DNA of 64,000 nt, from contig CAWFUH010000003.1 in NCBI GenBank assembly GCA_963818855.1, forward strand, positions 186,001 through 250,000. The letters are read 5' to 3'. The translations under genes and the position numbers were made by a program. Of this stretch, positions 23,649 through 32,813 are shown one piece after another; the stretch's first letter is position 1; every line of letters starts with the position of its first letter. The notes under the pieces were generated by a model. The model saw nothing but the letters and a program-made list of their open reading frames with translations. It was not told the DNA's origin and ran no database searches. This DNA comes from Bog-159 sp963818855. GTDB lineage: Bacteria > Acidobacteriota > Terriglobia > Bryobacterales > Bryobacteraceae.

Positions 23649-26008
23649 CGCCCGCACCCGACAAAGAAGAATTGTTGGCGCAGGCGCTGGCCGATTTTCT
23701 CGACCGCCAGGCGCGCGACGAGACCCCCACCATCGAGGGTTTCTGCCGGTGCTACCCGGAGATTGCCGACGAATTGCGCCCGCAGCTGGAGACCATGGCT
23801 GCCATCGATAATGTGCTAGCTCCTCCGGAGAGCACGGCGCCCGTGCCCGACACGCTTTCCGGTTACAAGATACTCGGTGAAATCGGATCCGGCGGCATGG
23901 GCCGCGTCTTTCTTGCCATGGACGAGCGCCTGGGCCGCAAGGTAGCTATAAAAACGCTCAACGCGCGCTTCGCCAACCACCCCGTTCTGCGCGCGCGTTT
24001 CATGCACGAAGCGCGCGCCATGGCGCAAGTCACTCACCCCAACATCGCTCGCATTTACTCTCTTGGCCCCGATAGCGAGCCGCCGCACTTTGTCATGGAG
24101 TATGTGGAGGGCGTCCCGCTGACCACCGCTGCGCAGCCGCTCACCCTGCATCAAAAAGTGGACCTCCTACGCAAAGTCGCGGTGGCCGTCAGCGTCCTAA
24201 ACAACGGCCAGTTGATTCACCGCGACCTGAAGCCAGGCAATATCCTGGTAGGCCCCGACCTGGAGCCAAAGCTGCTCGATTTCGGCCTCGCGCTGCACCT
24301 CTCTGGACACGAGGCGCGCCTCACACTGGTCGGCGAGGTCATGGGCACGCCGGAATATTTCTCTCCGGAACAAGCCCGCGCGGATGCGCCGCTGGATGCC
24401 CGCAGCGACGTCTTCTCGCTGGGCGTCATTTTCTACGAACTGCTCACCGGTGTCCTGCCCTTTCGCGCGGAGACTTTGGCGGGCCAGGTGCGGTCCATCT
24501 GCCAGGACGATCCCGTGCTGCCGCGCCGCATTGGCGCGGAGATTCCCGGCGACCTGCAGAATGTCTGTATGAAGGCGCTCGAAAAAGCGCCTGCCGACCG
24601 CTACGCATCGGCAGCCGAGATGGCCGCGGACCTGGAGCGCTTCCTCGCCGGCGAAGCCGTGCTGGCCGCGCCGGCTTCCTACGCCCGCCTGATGACCGGC
24701 AAGATCGCCCAGCATCTGCGCGAACTGGACGGCTGGAAACAGGATCGCATCCTGTCGGATTCCGAATACGATTCGCTGCGCCGGGGCTACGACCGGCTGG
24801 TGGAGCGAGAAGATGCGTGGATTATGGACGTCCGCCGCCTGTCCCTGCCCCAAGTGAGCTTGTACCTGGGCGCATGGATCCTGGTGGTGGGCGCGGCTTT
24901 GATCGTACTATTCCGATACGCCGGACTCAGCGGCACCCCGGCCGTGCTACTGGCCGCGGCCGCCACTGCGCCCACTGCCTGGATCGGCACGCGATTCTGG
25001 AAGCTTGATCAGCGCCGCGTCGCCGTCGCTTTTCTGCTGGCCTTCTGCCTGCTGCTGCCCATCGCTCTGCTGGTGGCTATGGGCGAATACGGCCTGTTCA
25101 GCGGATTTACCCAAGGGCGCCGGAACCTGGAACTGTTTTCGAAATTCGACAGCTTCAAGATGACCACCAACGCCCAGCTCTGGTGGTCGCTGCTGCTCTC
25201 TCTGCCCGCTTACTACTGGCTGCGGCGCTTTACGCATGCATCGGTGTTTTCGCTGGTGCTGTCCATGATGGCTGCCCTGTGGTGCCTGGCCACTCTGCTG
25301 CGCATGGGCATGGTCGGCTGGATCGACACCGATCCCGGCCGGCCGTACTTCTATCTGCTGCCCTGCGCGGCGCTGTTCTTCACTGCGGCCGGCGCGATGG
25401 AGCGCCTCCGCCTGCTGAACGATTCGCGCTACTTCTACCCGATCGCGGTGGTTTTTACCTGGGCCGCGCTCACCGGCGTGGTGACCTTTCACGATCCCTA
25501 TGCGGACTGGTTAAAGCGGGTGGCGCCCTGGACGCGCGGCCAAATCGAGTATCTCTTTATCATCAATGCCGGCATCTATTTCATCTTGCAGACCGTGTGC
25601 GAGCGCTTCTCTTCCGCGCAGTTGCGTGCCGTCGCCAAAACGTTTCGCTTCGTGATTCCGGGACACGTGATGACCTCGCTGCTGCTGCTGGGTCTGGCCG
25701 CTTCGGAGCTTTGGGAGAAGTCGCCGGCCAGCGCCTCCATGCGCCTGGAAGCCCGGTTGTTTGAATTTCTGCTCCCGGCCGTAGCCTGCGTCTTTGTGCT
25801 CGGCAGCATTCCCAAACAGATGAAAAACTTTTTCGCATCCGGCATGCTCTTTCTGGCCATCGGGCTGGTGCGGCTGCAGCAGGATTTCTTCAAGGATCGC
25901 GCGCTGTGGGCCATCAGCCTGCTGTTGGCCGGCCTGCTGCTGATGGTTGCGGCCGCCCGTTACGCGCCGCTCAAGATGGCGCTGCGGCGTTTTTTCCGCG
26001 TTGCCTGA
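23645..26008 (+). CDS. Ser/Thr protein kinase with C-terminal multi-pass membrane domain
   Basis: 787 residues. A 60-residue N-terminal segment with an FCRCYPEIADELRPQLE motif precedes a Hanks-type kinase domain (about 72-345) with GSGGMGRVF, VAIK, HRDLKPGN, LLDFGLAL and GTPEYFSPEQ, so it should be active. After a cytoplasmic linker, about eleven hydrophobic helices fill residues 400-780. The start overlaps the sigma-factor stop by 4 bp. Kinase and sigma factor probably work together in an envelope or stress response. Confidence 0.9.
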   Translation: MTPAPDKEELLAQALADFLDRQARDETPTIEGFCRCYPEIADELRPQLETMAAIDNVLAPPESTAPVPDTLSGYKILGEIGSGGMGRVFLAMDERLGRKVAIKTLNARFANHPVLRARFMHEARAMAQVTHPNIARIYSLGPDSEPPHFVMEYVEGVPLTTAAQPLTLHQKVDLLRKVAVAVSVLNNGQLIHRDLKPGNILVGPDLEPKLLDFGLALHLSGHEARLTLVGEVMGTPEYFSPEQARADAPLDARSDVFSLGVIFYELLTGVLPFRAETLAGQVRSICQDDPVLPRRIGAEIPGDLQNVCMKALEKAPADRYASAAEMAADLERFLAGEAVLAAPASYARLMTGKIAQHLRELDGWKQDRILSDSEYDSLRRGYDRLVEREDAWIMDVRRLSLPQVSLYLGAWILVVGAALIVLFRYAGLSGTPAVLLAAAATAPTAWIGTRFWKLDQRRVAVAFLLAFCLLLPIALLVAMGEYGLFSGFTQGRRNLELFSKFDSFKMTTNAQLWWSLLLSLPAYYWLRRFTHASVFSLVLSMMAALWCLATLLRMGMVGWIDTDPGRPYFYLLPCAALFFTAAGAMERLRLLNDSRYFYPIAVVFTWAALTGVVTFHDPYADWLKRVAPWTRGQIEYLFIINAGIYFILQTVCERFSSAQLRAVAKTFRFVIPGHVMTSLLLLGLAASELWEKSPASASMRLEARLFEFLLPAVACVFVLGSIPKQMKNFFASGMLFLAIGLVRLQQDFFKDRALWAISLLLAGLLLMVAAARYAPLKMALRRFFRVA

Positions 26009-26067
26009 AAACGGCTGCAATTTCCTTTCACGAATGTCGCTATCCCGTAGTGAAAGGAGTTACTAAG

Positions 26068-26613
26068 ATGCGTTTTGCAATGTGTTCTATTTTCGCGGCG
26101 GCCGCCGCCTTGCTGACCGGCTGCGCGCCGGCTGTATCCATTCACCCGCTCTACACCCCCCAGGATCTGGTCGCCGATTCATCCTTGGAGGGCCAGTGGG
26201 TCGCGAGCGACGGTGAGTTTTGGCAGGTACAGCGCTCCGGAGACGGATACGCTGTCGCGGTTTTCCATGCCGGCGAAACCAGCGCCGAGGCGTTCAACAT
26301 ACATCTGCTGCGCTTGAAAGATACGGAGTTTGCGGACGCCACCTCGAAATCGAATCCCAGCCTGGGCATCACCGGCCATCTGCTCGCCCGGATTTCGCTC
26401 CAGGGCGACGATCTGCGAGTCGCGCTGCTCGACGACGACTGGATGAAGAAAGCGGTCCAATCCGGCCAGGCGCCGCAATCCATAACAGGCGAAGAGAATG
26501 GGCAGATCATCCTGACGGCGCCCACCAGCGACCTGCAGCGCTTCGTCCTCCAACATGCGGCCGATGCGGATGCCTGGGACGCCGATGCCGGAGTGTTCCA
26601 TCGCATGCGTTAG
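26068..26613 (+). CDS. Lipoprotein, unknown function
   Basis: 181 residues from MRFAMCSIF with GAAAGGAG upstream. The lipobox LTGC gives a mature Cys-19 or so; the text then reads APAVSIHPLYTPQDLV. This opening, with SLEGQWVASDGEFWQVQRS, is seen in small lipoproteins of unknown function. Predicted to be beta-rich. Confidence 0.72.
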   Translation: MRFAMCSIFAAAAALLTGCAPAVSIHPLYTPQDLVADSSLEGQWVASDGEFWQVQRSGDGYAVAVFHAGETSAEAFNIHLLRLKDTEFADATSKSNPSLGITGHLLARISLQGDDLRVALLDDDWMKKAVQSGQAPQSITGEENGQIILTAPTSDLQRFVLQHAADADAWDADAGVFHRMR

Positions 26614-26617
26614 CGAG

Positions 26618-26632
26618 TATAATTCGGATATG
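26618..26632 (+). promoter_or_regulatory. -10 hexamer abutting a start codon (leaderless candidate)
   Basis: TATAAT at 26618-26623 is followed by six bases and the ATG of the 19-residue peptide, where transcription would be expected to begin. No Shine-Dalgarno sequence is present. Confidence 0.5.
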
Positions 26633-26689
26633 GCAAAAAGCAGGGATAAAGGCAACAAAGAAGTCAAGAAGCCCAAAAAGAAGAAGTAG
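26630..26689 (+). CDS. 19-residue lysine-rich peptide
   Basis: The full product is MAKSRDKGNKEVKKPKKKK. It resembles short basic peptides of unknown function annotated in many bacteria (MAK-start, then a K-K-P-K-K-rich end). It is too short for most gene callers. It lies 16 bases after the lipoprotein gene and has its own TATAAT. Confidence 0.6.
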   Translation: MAKSRDKGNKEVKKPKKKK

Positions 26690-26782
26690 GTCATGGGTCT
26701 TGGGTCATGGGTGGTGGGTGACGATCCCCCGCCGGCCGTGGTTCGAGACCCACAACCCAACACCCACGACCCACAACCCAGA
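26689..26782 (+). repeat. Inverted GGGT/ACCC repeat upstream of thiC (family C, copy 2)
   Basis: A block of TGGGTCATGGGTGGTGGGT words (26689-26721) is followed after about 28 bp by ACCCACAACCCAACACCC words (26750-26782). The two can pair as an imperfect stem-loop ending just before the thiC ribosome site. Confidence 0.7.
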
Positions 26783-26790
26783 GGAGTCCC

Positions 26791-28161
26791 ATGCGTAAAC
26801 AATGGATAGCCGAACGTCACGACGACGCGATCCGCACGCAACTGCACTATGCGCGGCGCGGCGCGATCACTGGTGAGATGCAGCACGTCGCGCGGCGCGA
26901 GAACCTCTCGCCCGAGCTGGTCCGCGACGAAGTGGCGCGCGGACGCATGATCATCCCGGCCAACATCCGCCACACGAATCTCGAGCCTATGTGCATCGGG
27001 GTCGCATCCACGTGCAAAATCAACTCCAACATCGGCAACTCCGCCGTCACCTCGAATATCGATGAAGAGCTGGAGAAGCTGCGCTATTCGGTGAAGTACG
27101 GCGCCGATACGGTGATGGATCTCTCCACCGGCGGCGACATCCCGCGCATTCGCCAGGCCATTATTGATGCGTCGCCTGTGCCCATCGGCACCGTGCCCAT
27201 CTACGAAGCGCTCTCCCGTGTGCGCCGCCTGGAAGATCTGAGCGCCTCGCTGATGCTGGAAGTCATCCACGAGCAGGCCGAGCAGGGCGTGGACTATATG
27301 ACCATTCACGCCGGCGTGCTGGTGCAGCATATTCCCTTGGCCGCGCGCCGCATCACCGGCATTGTCAGCCGCGGCGGCTCCATCCTGGCCGAGTGGATGG
27401 TGAAGAACCATCGCCAGAACATGCTCTACGAGTGCTTCGATGAGATCTGCAAGATTTTCCAGAAGTACGACGTCAGCTTCTCGTTGGGCGACGGCCTGCG
27501 CCCGGGATCGGTCGCCGATGCCAGCGATGCCGCGCAGTTCGCCGAGCTGAAGACGCTGGGCGAATTGACCAGGCGCGCCTGGGAATACGACGTGCAGGTG
27601 ATGATCGAAGGCCCCGGCCACATCCCCATGGACCAGATCCAGATGCAGGTGGAGAAGGAAAAGGAGATGTGCTACGAGGCGCCCTTCTACACGCTGGGGC
27701 CGCTGGTGACGGACTTCGCGCCGGGCTACGATCACATCACCTCCGCCATCGGCGCGGCCATGATCGGCTGGTACGGCGCTTCGATGCTCTGCTATGTCAC
27801 ACCCAAGGAACACCTGGGACTGCCCAACCGCGATGACGTGAAGGCCGGCATCATCGCCTACAAGATCGCCGCCCACGCCGCCGACATCGCGCGTCATCGT
27901 CCCGGCGCCCGCGACCGCGACGACGAACTCTCTCGCGCCCGCTACCGCTTCGATTGGAAGCGCCAGTTCGAGCTCTCGCTCGATCCCGAAACGGCCCGCT
28001 CCATGCACGATGAAACGCTGCCCGACGAAGGGTTCAAGGATGCGCACTTTTGTTCCATGTGCGGCCCGAAATTCTGCTCGATGAATATCTCGGCGAAGGT
28101 GGAGGAGTTCACGGCGGAGGAAGCGGAGCAGATCGTGCAGATCGCGGGACAGTCGCTGTAA
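26791..28161 (+). CDS. thiC: Phosphomethylpyrimidine synthase ThiC
   Basis: 456 residues. Family motifs include IPANIRHTNLEP, TKINSNIGNS-like CKINSNIGNSAV, TVMDLSTGG, DVSFSLGDGLRPG, EGPGHIPMDQI and the C-terminal radical-SAM cluster motif CSMCGPKFCSM. ThiC turns aminoimidazole ribotide into HMP phosphate for thiamine synthesis. Its length matches the short form without the extra N-terminal domain of enteric ThiC. GAGGAG precedes the start. No TPP riboswitch was recognised upstream; the leader instead has the GGGT/ACCC inverted repeat. Confidence 0.95.
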   Translation: MRKQWIAERHDDAIRTQLHYARRGAITGEMQHVARRENLSPELVRDEVARGRMIIPANIRHTNLEPMCIGVASTCKINSNIGNSAVTSNIDEELEKLRYSVKYGADTVMDLSTGGDIPRIRQAIIDASPVPIGTVPIYEALSRVRRLEDLSASLMLEVIHEQAEQGVDYMTIHAGVLVQHIPLAARRITGIVSRGGSILAEWMVKNHRQNMLYECFDEICKIFQKYDVSFSLGDGLRPGSVADASDAAQFAELKTLGELTRRAWEYDVQVMIEGPGHIPMDQIQMQVEKEKEMCYEAPFYTLGPLVTDFAPGYDHITSAIGAAMIGWYGASMLCYVTPKEHLGLPNRDDVKAGIIAYKIAAHAADIARHRPGARDRDDELSRARYRFDWKRQFELSLDPETARSMHDETLPDEGFKDAHFCSMCGPKFCSMNISAKVEEFTAEEAEQIVQIAGQSL

Positions 28162-28183
28162 CCTTCCGAGTAAGGTGTAACGA

Positions 28184-30558
28184 TTGTGCGGATCTCCAGC
28201 ACTATCTAACTTGGATCACTTTTTCATCAGTTACAACAAGGCCGACCGCGACCGGGCGCAGTGGATCGCCCGGCAGTTGCGGGACGCGGACTATACCGTC
28301 ATCATCCAAGCCGACGACTTTGGGCCGGGCTCTAACTTCGTGCTGGAAATGGACCGCGCCGCGAAGGAGGCCGAGCGCACCATTGCAGTGCTTTCGCCCG
28401 ACTATCTGACCGCACTGTTTACGCACCCGGAGTGGGCGGCGGCGTTCGCTAAGGACCCGACCGGGAAGGATCGCAAGCTCATCCCGGTGCGCGTCCGCGA
28501 GTGCCAGCCCGAGGGGCTGCTGGGGCAGGTCGTTTATATCGACCTGGTAGGGCGGCAGGACGCGGTCGCCAGAAGACTGCTGCTGGATGGAGTGGGCCAA
28601 GGGACTCGGGCGTCGCCACCGCGCCCGCGCGTTCCCGGAGCGCTGCCCGAGATCTGGAACATCCCCCACCTGCGCAACCCGAACTTCACCGGCCGCGAAG
28701 ATCTGCTCCAGGAACTCCGCACGTCGCTCACTTCGGGACGCACAACGGCCATCGTCCCGATCGCCGGACTGGGCGGCGCTGGCAAGACGCAGCTTGCGCT
28801 GGAGTACGCCTATCGCCACACCGCCGACTACGAAATCGTCTGGTGGGTGCGCGCGGAAGACACAGCCACGCTGACTGCCGACTATGCCCGGCTGGCAACC
28901 GAGTTGGGCCTGCCGGAAAAGGACCTCGCCGACCAGCAGGCCACAGCGGCGGCGCTGCGCGCATGGCTGGGCCACCATCCCGGCTGGCTGCTGATCCTGG
29001 ACAACGCCCGCAATGCCGCCGATTGCCTCGATCATTTGCCGATGGGTGCATCCGGCCACGTGCTGATCACCTCGCGCGACCCGAACTGGGGCAGGGTCGC
29101 GAAGCCTCTCGGGGTGCCCGTTCTGCCGCGCGTGGAGGCGGTCGAGTTTCTGCAAAAACGCTGCGGGCGGGATGAACGGGCGGTCGCGGACGCAGTGAGC
29201 GATGCCGTGGGCGATCTGCCGCTGGCCCTGGAGCAAGCCGGCGCGTACATCGAAGCCACCGGCGGATCGATCGCCGAATACCTGGACCTCTATCGCAGCC
29301 GCCCGCGCGAACTGCTGACCGATGCAGTAGCCGCCACATGGGACATCGCATTCGAGCGACTGCAAACGGGAGCTCCGGCGGCTTTGGAGCTGCTTTACCT
29401 GATCGCCTTTCTGGCACCGGATGACATTGACTCGAAGCTGGTTTCCCCTGCATTCGCGGACGCCATGCAGTTTGACCAGGCGCGGGCCGCCCTGCGACGA
29501 TACTCACTGATCGACGTCAGCAAAGGAGCCATCGCCGTCCATCGCCTGGTGCAAGCCGTCACGCGGGATCGGCTGGCCAGGGGAGGGCAGGAGGAAACCT
29601 GGGCTGAGTTCGCCGGGAAGCTGGTAAACGACGCATTCCCCTTCAGGCTCCAAATGGTGGAGACCTGGAATCCGTCGGCCCATTTGCTGCCGCACGCTCT
29701 CGCGGTGGCCGGCCATAGCGAGCGCCTCGGAGTCGGGCTTGAGACGGCCAGTCGGCTGTTGAACAAGGCCGGGCTTTACTTGCGCAACCGCGGGCAATTG
29801 GGGGCAGCCGAGCGGGCTCTGAGAAGGGCGCTCGCCATCGGCGAAAATGTCTACGGACCGGACCATCCCGAAGTGGCCATCCACGCCAACAATATCGGCC
29901 TGATTCTGAAGCATCAGGGGGATCTCACGGGAGCCCTGGAGTACGCCCGGCGCGCGCTGGCGGTCGACGAAAAGGTCTACGGACCGGACCATCCCCATGT
30001 GGCCACCGACGCCAATAACATCGGGATGATTCTGAAGGCCCAGGGGGATCCGGCAGGGGCCCTGGAGCACACTCAGCGCGCGCTGGCCATCGGCGAAAAG
30101 GTCTACGGACCGGACCATCCGGATGTGGCCAGCATTGCCAGCAACATCGGCACGATTCTGAAGGATCAAGGCGATCTGACGGGGCCCTGGAGTATACCCG
30201 GCGCGCGCTGGCCATCGACGAGAAGGTCTACGGACCGGACCATCCCCATGTGGCCACCCGCGCCAATAACATCGGCTCGATCCTGAAGGCCCAAAGAGAT
30301 CTGACAGGCGCCCTTGAGTCCACCCGGCGTGCGCTGGCCATTGACGAAAAAGTCTACGGACTGGACCATCCCCAAGTGGCCAGGGACGTCAACAACATCG
30401 GCCAGATTCTGCAGGACCAAGGGGATTTGGCGGGAGCCCTGCCGTACGCCCGGCGTGCGGTCCGTATCTTCCAAGCGATGTACGGTGCGGACAACCCGCA
30501 AACCCAAACCGCGATGAAGCACCTGGCGATCCTCGAACAGGCCTTGGCAGCAGACTGA
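28184..30558 (+). CDS. TIR-NB-ARC-TPR (STAND/NLR-like) protein, frameshifted near 30181
   Basis: The reading starts at a TTG (AAGGTG six bases upstream). Residues 10-130 are a TIR domain (HFFISYNKADRDRAQWIA; Glu in SNFVLEMDRAAKEA; TIAVLSPDYL). The NB-ARC domain follows FTGRE with P-loop GLGGAGKTQLA and LLILDNARN; then a winged-helix region ending AVHRLVQ. TPR units of 42 residues are encoded by 126-bp tandem repeats. At 30181-30184 a G run is one base short, so the frame shifts and the last two units and C-terminus (to ILEQALAAD) lie in another frame. Architecture matches bacterial NLR-like defence proteins; neighbours give no further clue. Confidence 0.85.
29849..30480 (+). repeat. Tandem 126-bp TPR-coding repeats
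   Basis: GTCTACGGA starts at 29849, 29975, 30101, 30226 and 30352, so the spacings are 126, 126, 125 and 126 bp. The 125-bp unit contains the frameshift. Confidence 0.9.
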
Positions 30559-30576
30559 ATCGCCGACTGGAGTCAG

Positions 30577-30897
30577 TTACCCGTTCTGCCGCGCCAGATC
30601 CGCCTCCCGCGGCGAATCCTTCGGCATCAAAATCCACGCAATCACATACGCGAAGAATCCAAAGCCCGCGCCCAACGCCAGCGCCAGCCACACGATGCGG
30701 ATCAGCAGCGCATCCACGCCCAGATACCGCGCAAAGCCCGCGCACACGCCCGCGATCTTCTTGTTTTCGGTGTCCAACGCCAACCTGGGTGATGTATAGG
30801 GATTCGCCGTAGCTTCCGCCAGCTTGGTCGGGTGGCCGCAACTGGAACAGTAGCGCACCGTCTCGTCCAGCTCAATTCCACATCGTGTGCAGAACAT
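30577..30897 (-). CDS. PspC domain protein with N-terminal zinc ribbon
   Basis: 106 residues from MFCTRCG with GAGGAAA upstream. Residues 1-25 form a zinc ribbon (CTRC and CSSC pairs). A PspC domain follows (KKIAGVCAGFARYLGVDALLIRIVWLALALGAGFGFFAYVIAWILMP) with a membrane helix. PspC proteins relate to phage-shock/envelope stress. It converges on the NLR-like gene. Confidence 0.88.
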   Translation of the reverse strand: MFCTRCGIELDETVRYCSSCGHPTKLAEATANPYTSPRLALDTENKKIAGVCAGFARYLGVDALLIRIVWLALALGAGFGFFAYVIAWILMPKDSPREADLARQNG

Positions 30898-30955
30898 CGC
30901 ATTTCCTCGCTCACATGTAAATACGAGGAATGCGGCCAATGTGTTCCCAAAGCGG

Positions 30956-31585
30956 CTAGTGCGACAGTTTCCGCGCCCGGTCATAATCTTCCAGAAGGCG
31001 TTTAGTGATCTTGTCCGCAACGTCGGCGCTGGCGCCGCGAAACTTGCCGCCCAGGCTTTCCTGCGTGGTGGCCCAAATCACGTCGCCATCTTTATTCACC
31101 AGGCGCACGGCGGCATTGGCCTCATGCCGGCGCTCTACCGAGTGGCTGGATTCGCTGTCTCCCGCGCCCAGGCCGAAGCCCCTGGTGTTCCGGTCGTCGC
31201 TCCGCGTACCGCCGCGCAGGGCCGTGTCTTCCTCGCTCTGGCTCGAGTTCATCGTGCTATGCACATTCAGGCTGTCGCTCGACGAATGGGTCTCGTTGAA
31301 CACCAGGTCCTCCGCCGATCCGCGCAGGATGGCATCGGCCTTATCCTGGTTCTCGGTAATCACGAACAGCCTGGAACCCTCCATGCCATTGATAACCATA
31401 TCCCGCATCTGGGCGGCCGTTTCGCCGCCCGCAAAGCGGTCCACGTACACGCGGCGAAGCTTCAACAGTTGCCGCAGATTGTCCGCCTCCACGACGGGCG
31501 CTTGCGACACCGCGGGCGCGGGTGCAGGAGGCGGATCCGAGGGCGCGAATGCAAACGCCGCCAGCACGATCGCCAGGGGTCCCAT
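30956..31585 (-). CDS. Secreted protein of unknown function
   Basis: 209 residues. The signal-like start (MGPLAIVLAAFAFA) precedes a Pro-rich spacer and a domain beginning LLKLRRVYVDRFAGGETAAQ, with a Ser/Asp-rich middle (SSSDSLNVHSTMNSSQSEED) and IWATTQESLGG. The VYVDRF...LF-I-E pattern resembles acidobacterial proteins with a CsgG-like fold, but I am not sure. It follows the lipoprotein gene by two bases. Confidence 0.68.
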   Translation of the reverse strand: MGPLAIVLAAFAFAPSDPPPAPAPAVSQAPVVEADNLRQLLKLRRVYVDRFAGGETAAQMRDMVINGMEGSRLFVITENQDKADAILRGSAEDLVFNETHSSSDSLNVHSTMNSSQSEEDTALRGGTRSDDRNTRGFGLGAGDSESSHSVERRHEANAAVRLVNKDGDVIWATTQESLGGKFRGASADVADKITKRLLEDYDRARKLSH

Positions 31586-31587
31586 GG

Positions 31588-32067
31588 CTAACCCCGCCCT
31601 TTCCGCGCTTCGTCGTCCGTGTATTCCACGCGGCGGCCGGTCTTCGCTTCCAACTCAGCCAGTACGGCACGCACGTCGCCCTTACCCACCTGCAGGACCA
31701 GCGCCTGCTGGCGGCCATTCGCGTCCACATAGCCCACCGTCACGAAGTGCTTGCGCGTCTTGCTCAACAAAAACAGAGGCGAAAGCAAAACAGCTTCCGC
31801 ATAGCGCCGCCCCACGTGCTGGCCGTACTCGACGGTATTCACCTTGTCGTAGGGCACATGCAGCGTAAGCTGCCGCGTCACAAAAAGCAGCTCCTGGTCG
31901 CCGGTCATATCGAGCCGCACATCGCACTTGCTCGGGAAATCCGGGACCGTCGTCCCGGTCAGATAAGCGCGCGCGCCACCAGGCTGAGCCGCTGGCAGGT
32001 AGCCGGTAAGCACGCCGCACGCCGTCAGCATGAGCAACGCCCATGCTCGTCGCGATATTTTCATCAT
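31588..32067 (-). CDS. Lipoprotein, unknown function
   Basis: 159 residues from MMKISRRAWALLML, with lipobox LTAC. The mature part has a short beta-rich segment (CDVRLDMTGDQELLFVTRQL) and a hydrophobic region (AEAVLLSPLFLLSKTRK). It is probably in one operon with the TlpA-like gene upstream and the secreted protein downstream. The extension to 32178 overlaps the TlpA-like gene and lacks a signal at its start. Confidence 0.68.
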   Translation of the reverse strand: MMKISRRAWALLMLTACGVLTGYLPAAQPGGARAYLTGTTVPDFPSKCDVRLDMTGDQELLFVTRQLTLHVPYDKVNTVEYGQHVGRRYAEAVLLSPLFLLSKTRKHFVTVGYVDANGRQQALVLQVGKGDVRAVLAELEAKTGRRVEYTDDEARKGRG

Positions 32068-32122
32068 GGAACAAACTAGTGGCAGGAAGCCGCCGGTTGT
32101 CTCAAGATCTCGCGCGGCCCCG

Positions 32123-32650
32123 CTATTTCTTGGATTTGTGAGCCGCCAGCAGCCGGTCGACCTCCAGATCGAGACCATCGCCCTCGAAGATGTTCCGCGT
32201 GTTGAATTCGTACCCGAAGTCGTTGCGGATCATACCCTGGCCGTCGATCACAAACACATGCGGCACGCTGGCCCGCGGATTCTGCGGAGTGGCTTTCAAA
32301 TATGACGCGGCGGCTTGCCCGCAATCGAACAGGACCGGCGTGGTGACTTTGTACTGCGCGGCGAAGTTGGCCACCGTCGCCTGCGTGTCCGGAGGAAGGG
32401 CAATCGACAGCACAGCCAGCTTGTCGCCATATTTGGCGGTCATCTTTTCCAGAATTCCCGCCAACTGCTGGCAGTGCGGACAGGTGGTTTGAATGATGTC
32501 GAGGAGTACGATCTTGCCGCGATAATCCTGCAAATCGTGCTGTTGCATGTGAATGTCCGGCAGCGAGAAACCCGGTGCGCGGCGGCCGGACAATTCCCCC
32601 GCGGCGAACATCAACACGGCTGAAGCCAGTAATCCGAAAAAGTATCGCAT
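32123..32650 (-). CDS. TlpA-like thioredoxin-fold protein, exported
   Basis: 175 residues. Signal/anchor (MRYFFGLLASAVLMFAAGE), then RRAPGFSLPDIHMQQHDL, KIVLLDIIQTTCPHCQQL (redox CPHC) and VPHVFVIDGQGMIRNDFG. It is of the AhpC/TSA-Redoxin group, a periplasmic disulfide reductase or similar. Confidence 0.87.
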   Translation of the reverse strand: MRYFFGLLASAVLMFAAGELSGRRAPGFSLPDIHMQQHDLQDYRGKIVLLDIIQTTCPHCQQLAGILEKMTAKYGDKLAVLSIALPPDTQATVANFAAQYKVTTPVLFDCGQAAASYLKATPQNPRASVPHVFVIDGQGMIRNDFGYEFNTRNIFEGDGLDLEVDRLLAAHKSKK

Positions 32651-32684
32651 CAGATCAAAATTAACACTAGTCGGCAGTGTGGAT

Positions 32685-32776
32685 AGCCTGTGGGGCAGAC
32701 CTCCAGGTCTGCGGCGGGCCTCCAGACCCGCCTGGACCGGCGTGGACGCCGGTCCGCAGGCTGAAAGCCACAGGCC
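32685..32776 (+). repeat. Dispersed palindromic element (family A, copy 2, full)
   Basis: Outer inverted repeat GCCTGTGG/CCACAGGC encloses the GGGGCAGACCTCC motif and three internal hairpins, including GGACCGGCG/CGCCGGTCC. It lies between the TlpA-like gene and the UxuA-like gene. Confidence 0.88.
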
Positions 32777-32780
32777 ATGG

Positions 32781-32810
32781 GCACTCCCTGACGGTTGCGG
32801 TTCGGTAAGT
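32781..32810 (+). repeat. Dispersed 30-bp element (family B, copy 1)
   Basis: CTCCCTGACGGTTGCGGTTC followed by GGTAAG. Closely similar copies are at 37756-37788 and, inverted, at 52087-52123. Confidence 0.75.
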
Positions 32811-32813
32811 TCG

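Noticed and set aside
26689..26790. TPP riboswitch before thiC
   Set aside because: No CUGAGA-type core or paired THI-box elements were found; the leader is a GGGT/ACCC inverted repeat.
26179..28047. Minus-strand open frame of 622 codons
   Set aside because: Antisense to thiC and the lipoprotein; both have strong family support.
28202..29365. Minus-strand frame in the TIR/NB-ARC region
   Set aside because: Antisense to well-supported TIR and P-loop motifs.
29849..30480. CRISPR or satellite array
   Set aside because: The 126-bp units are in-frame TPR codons without spacers.
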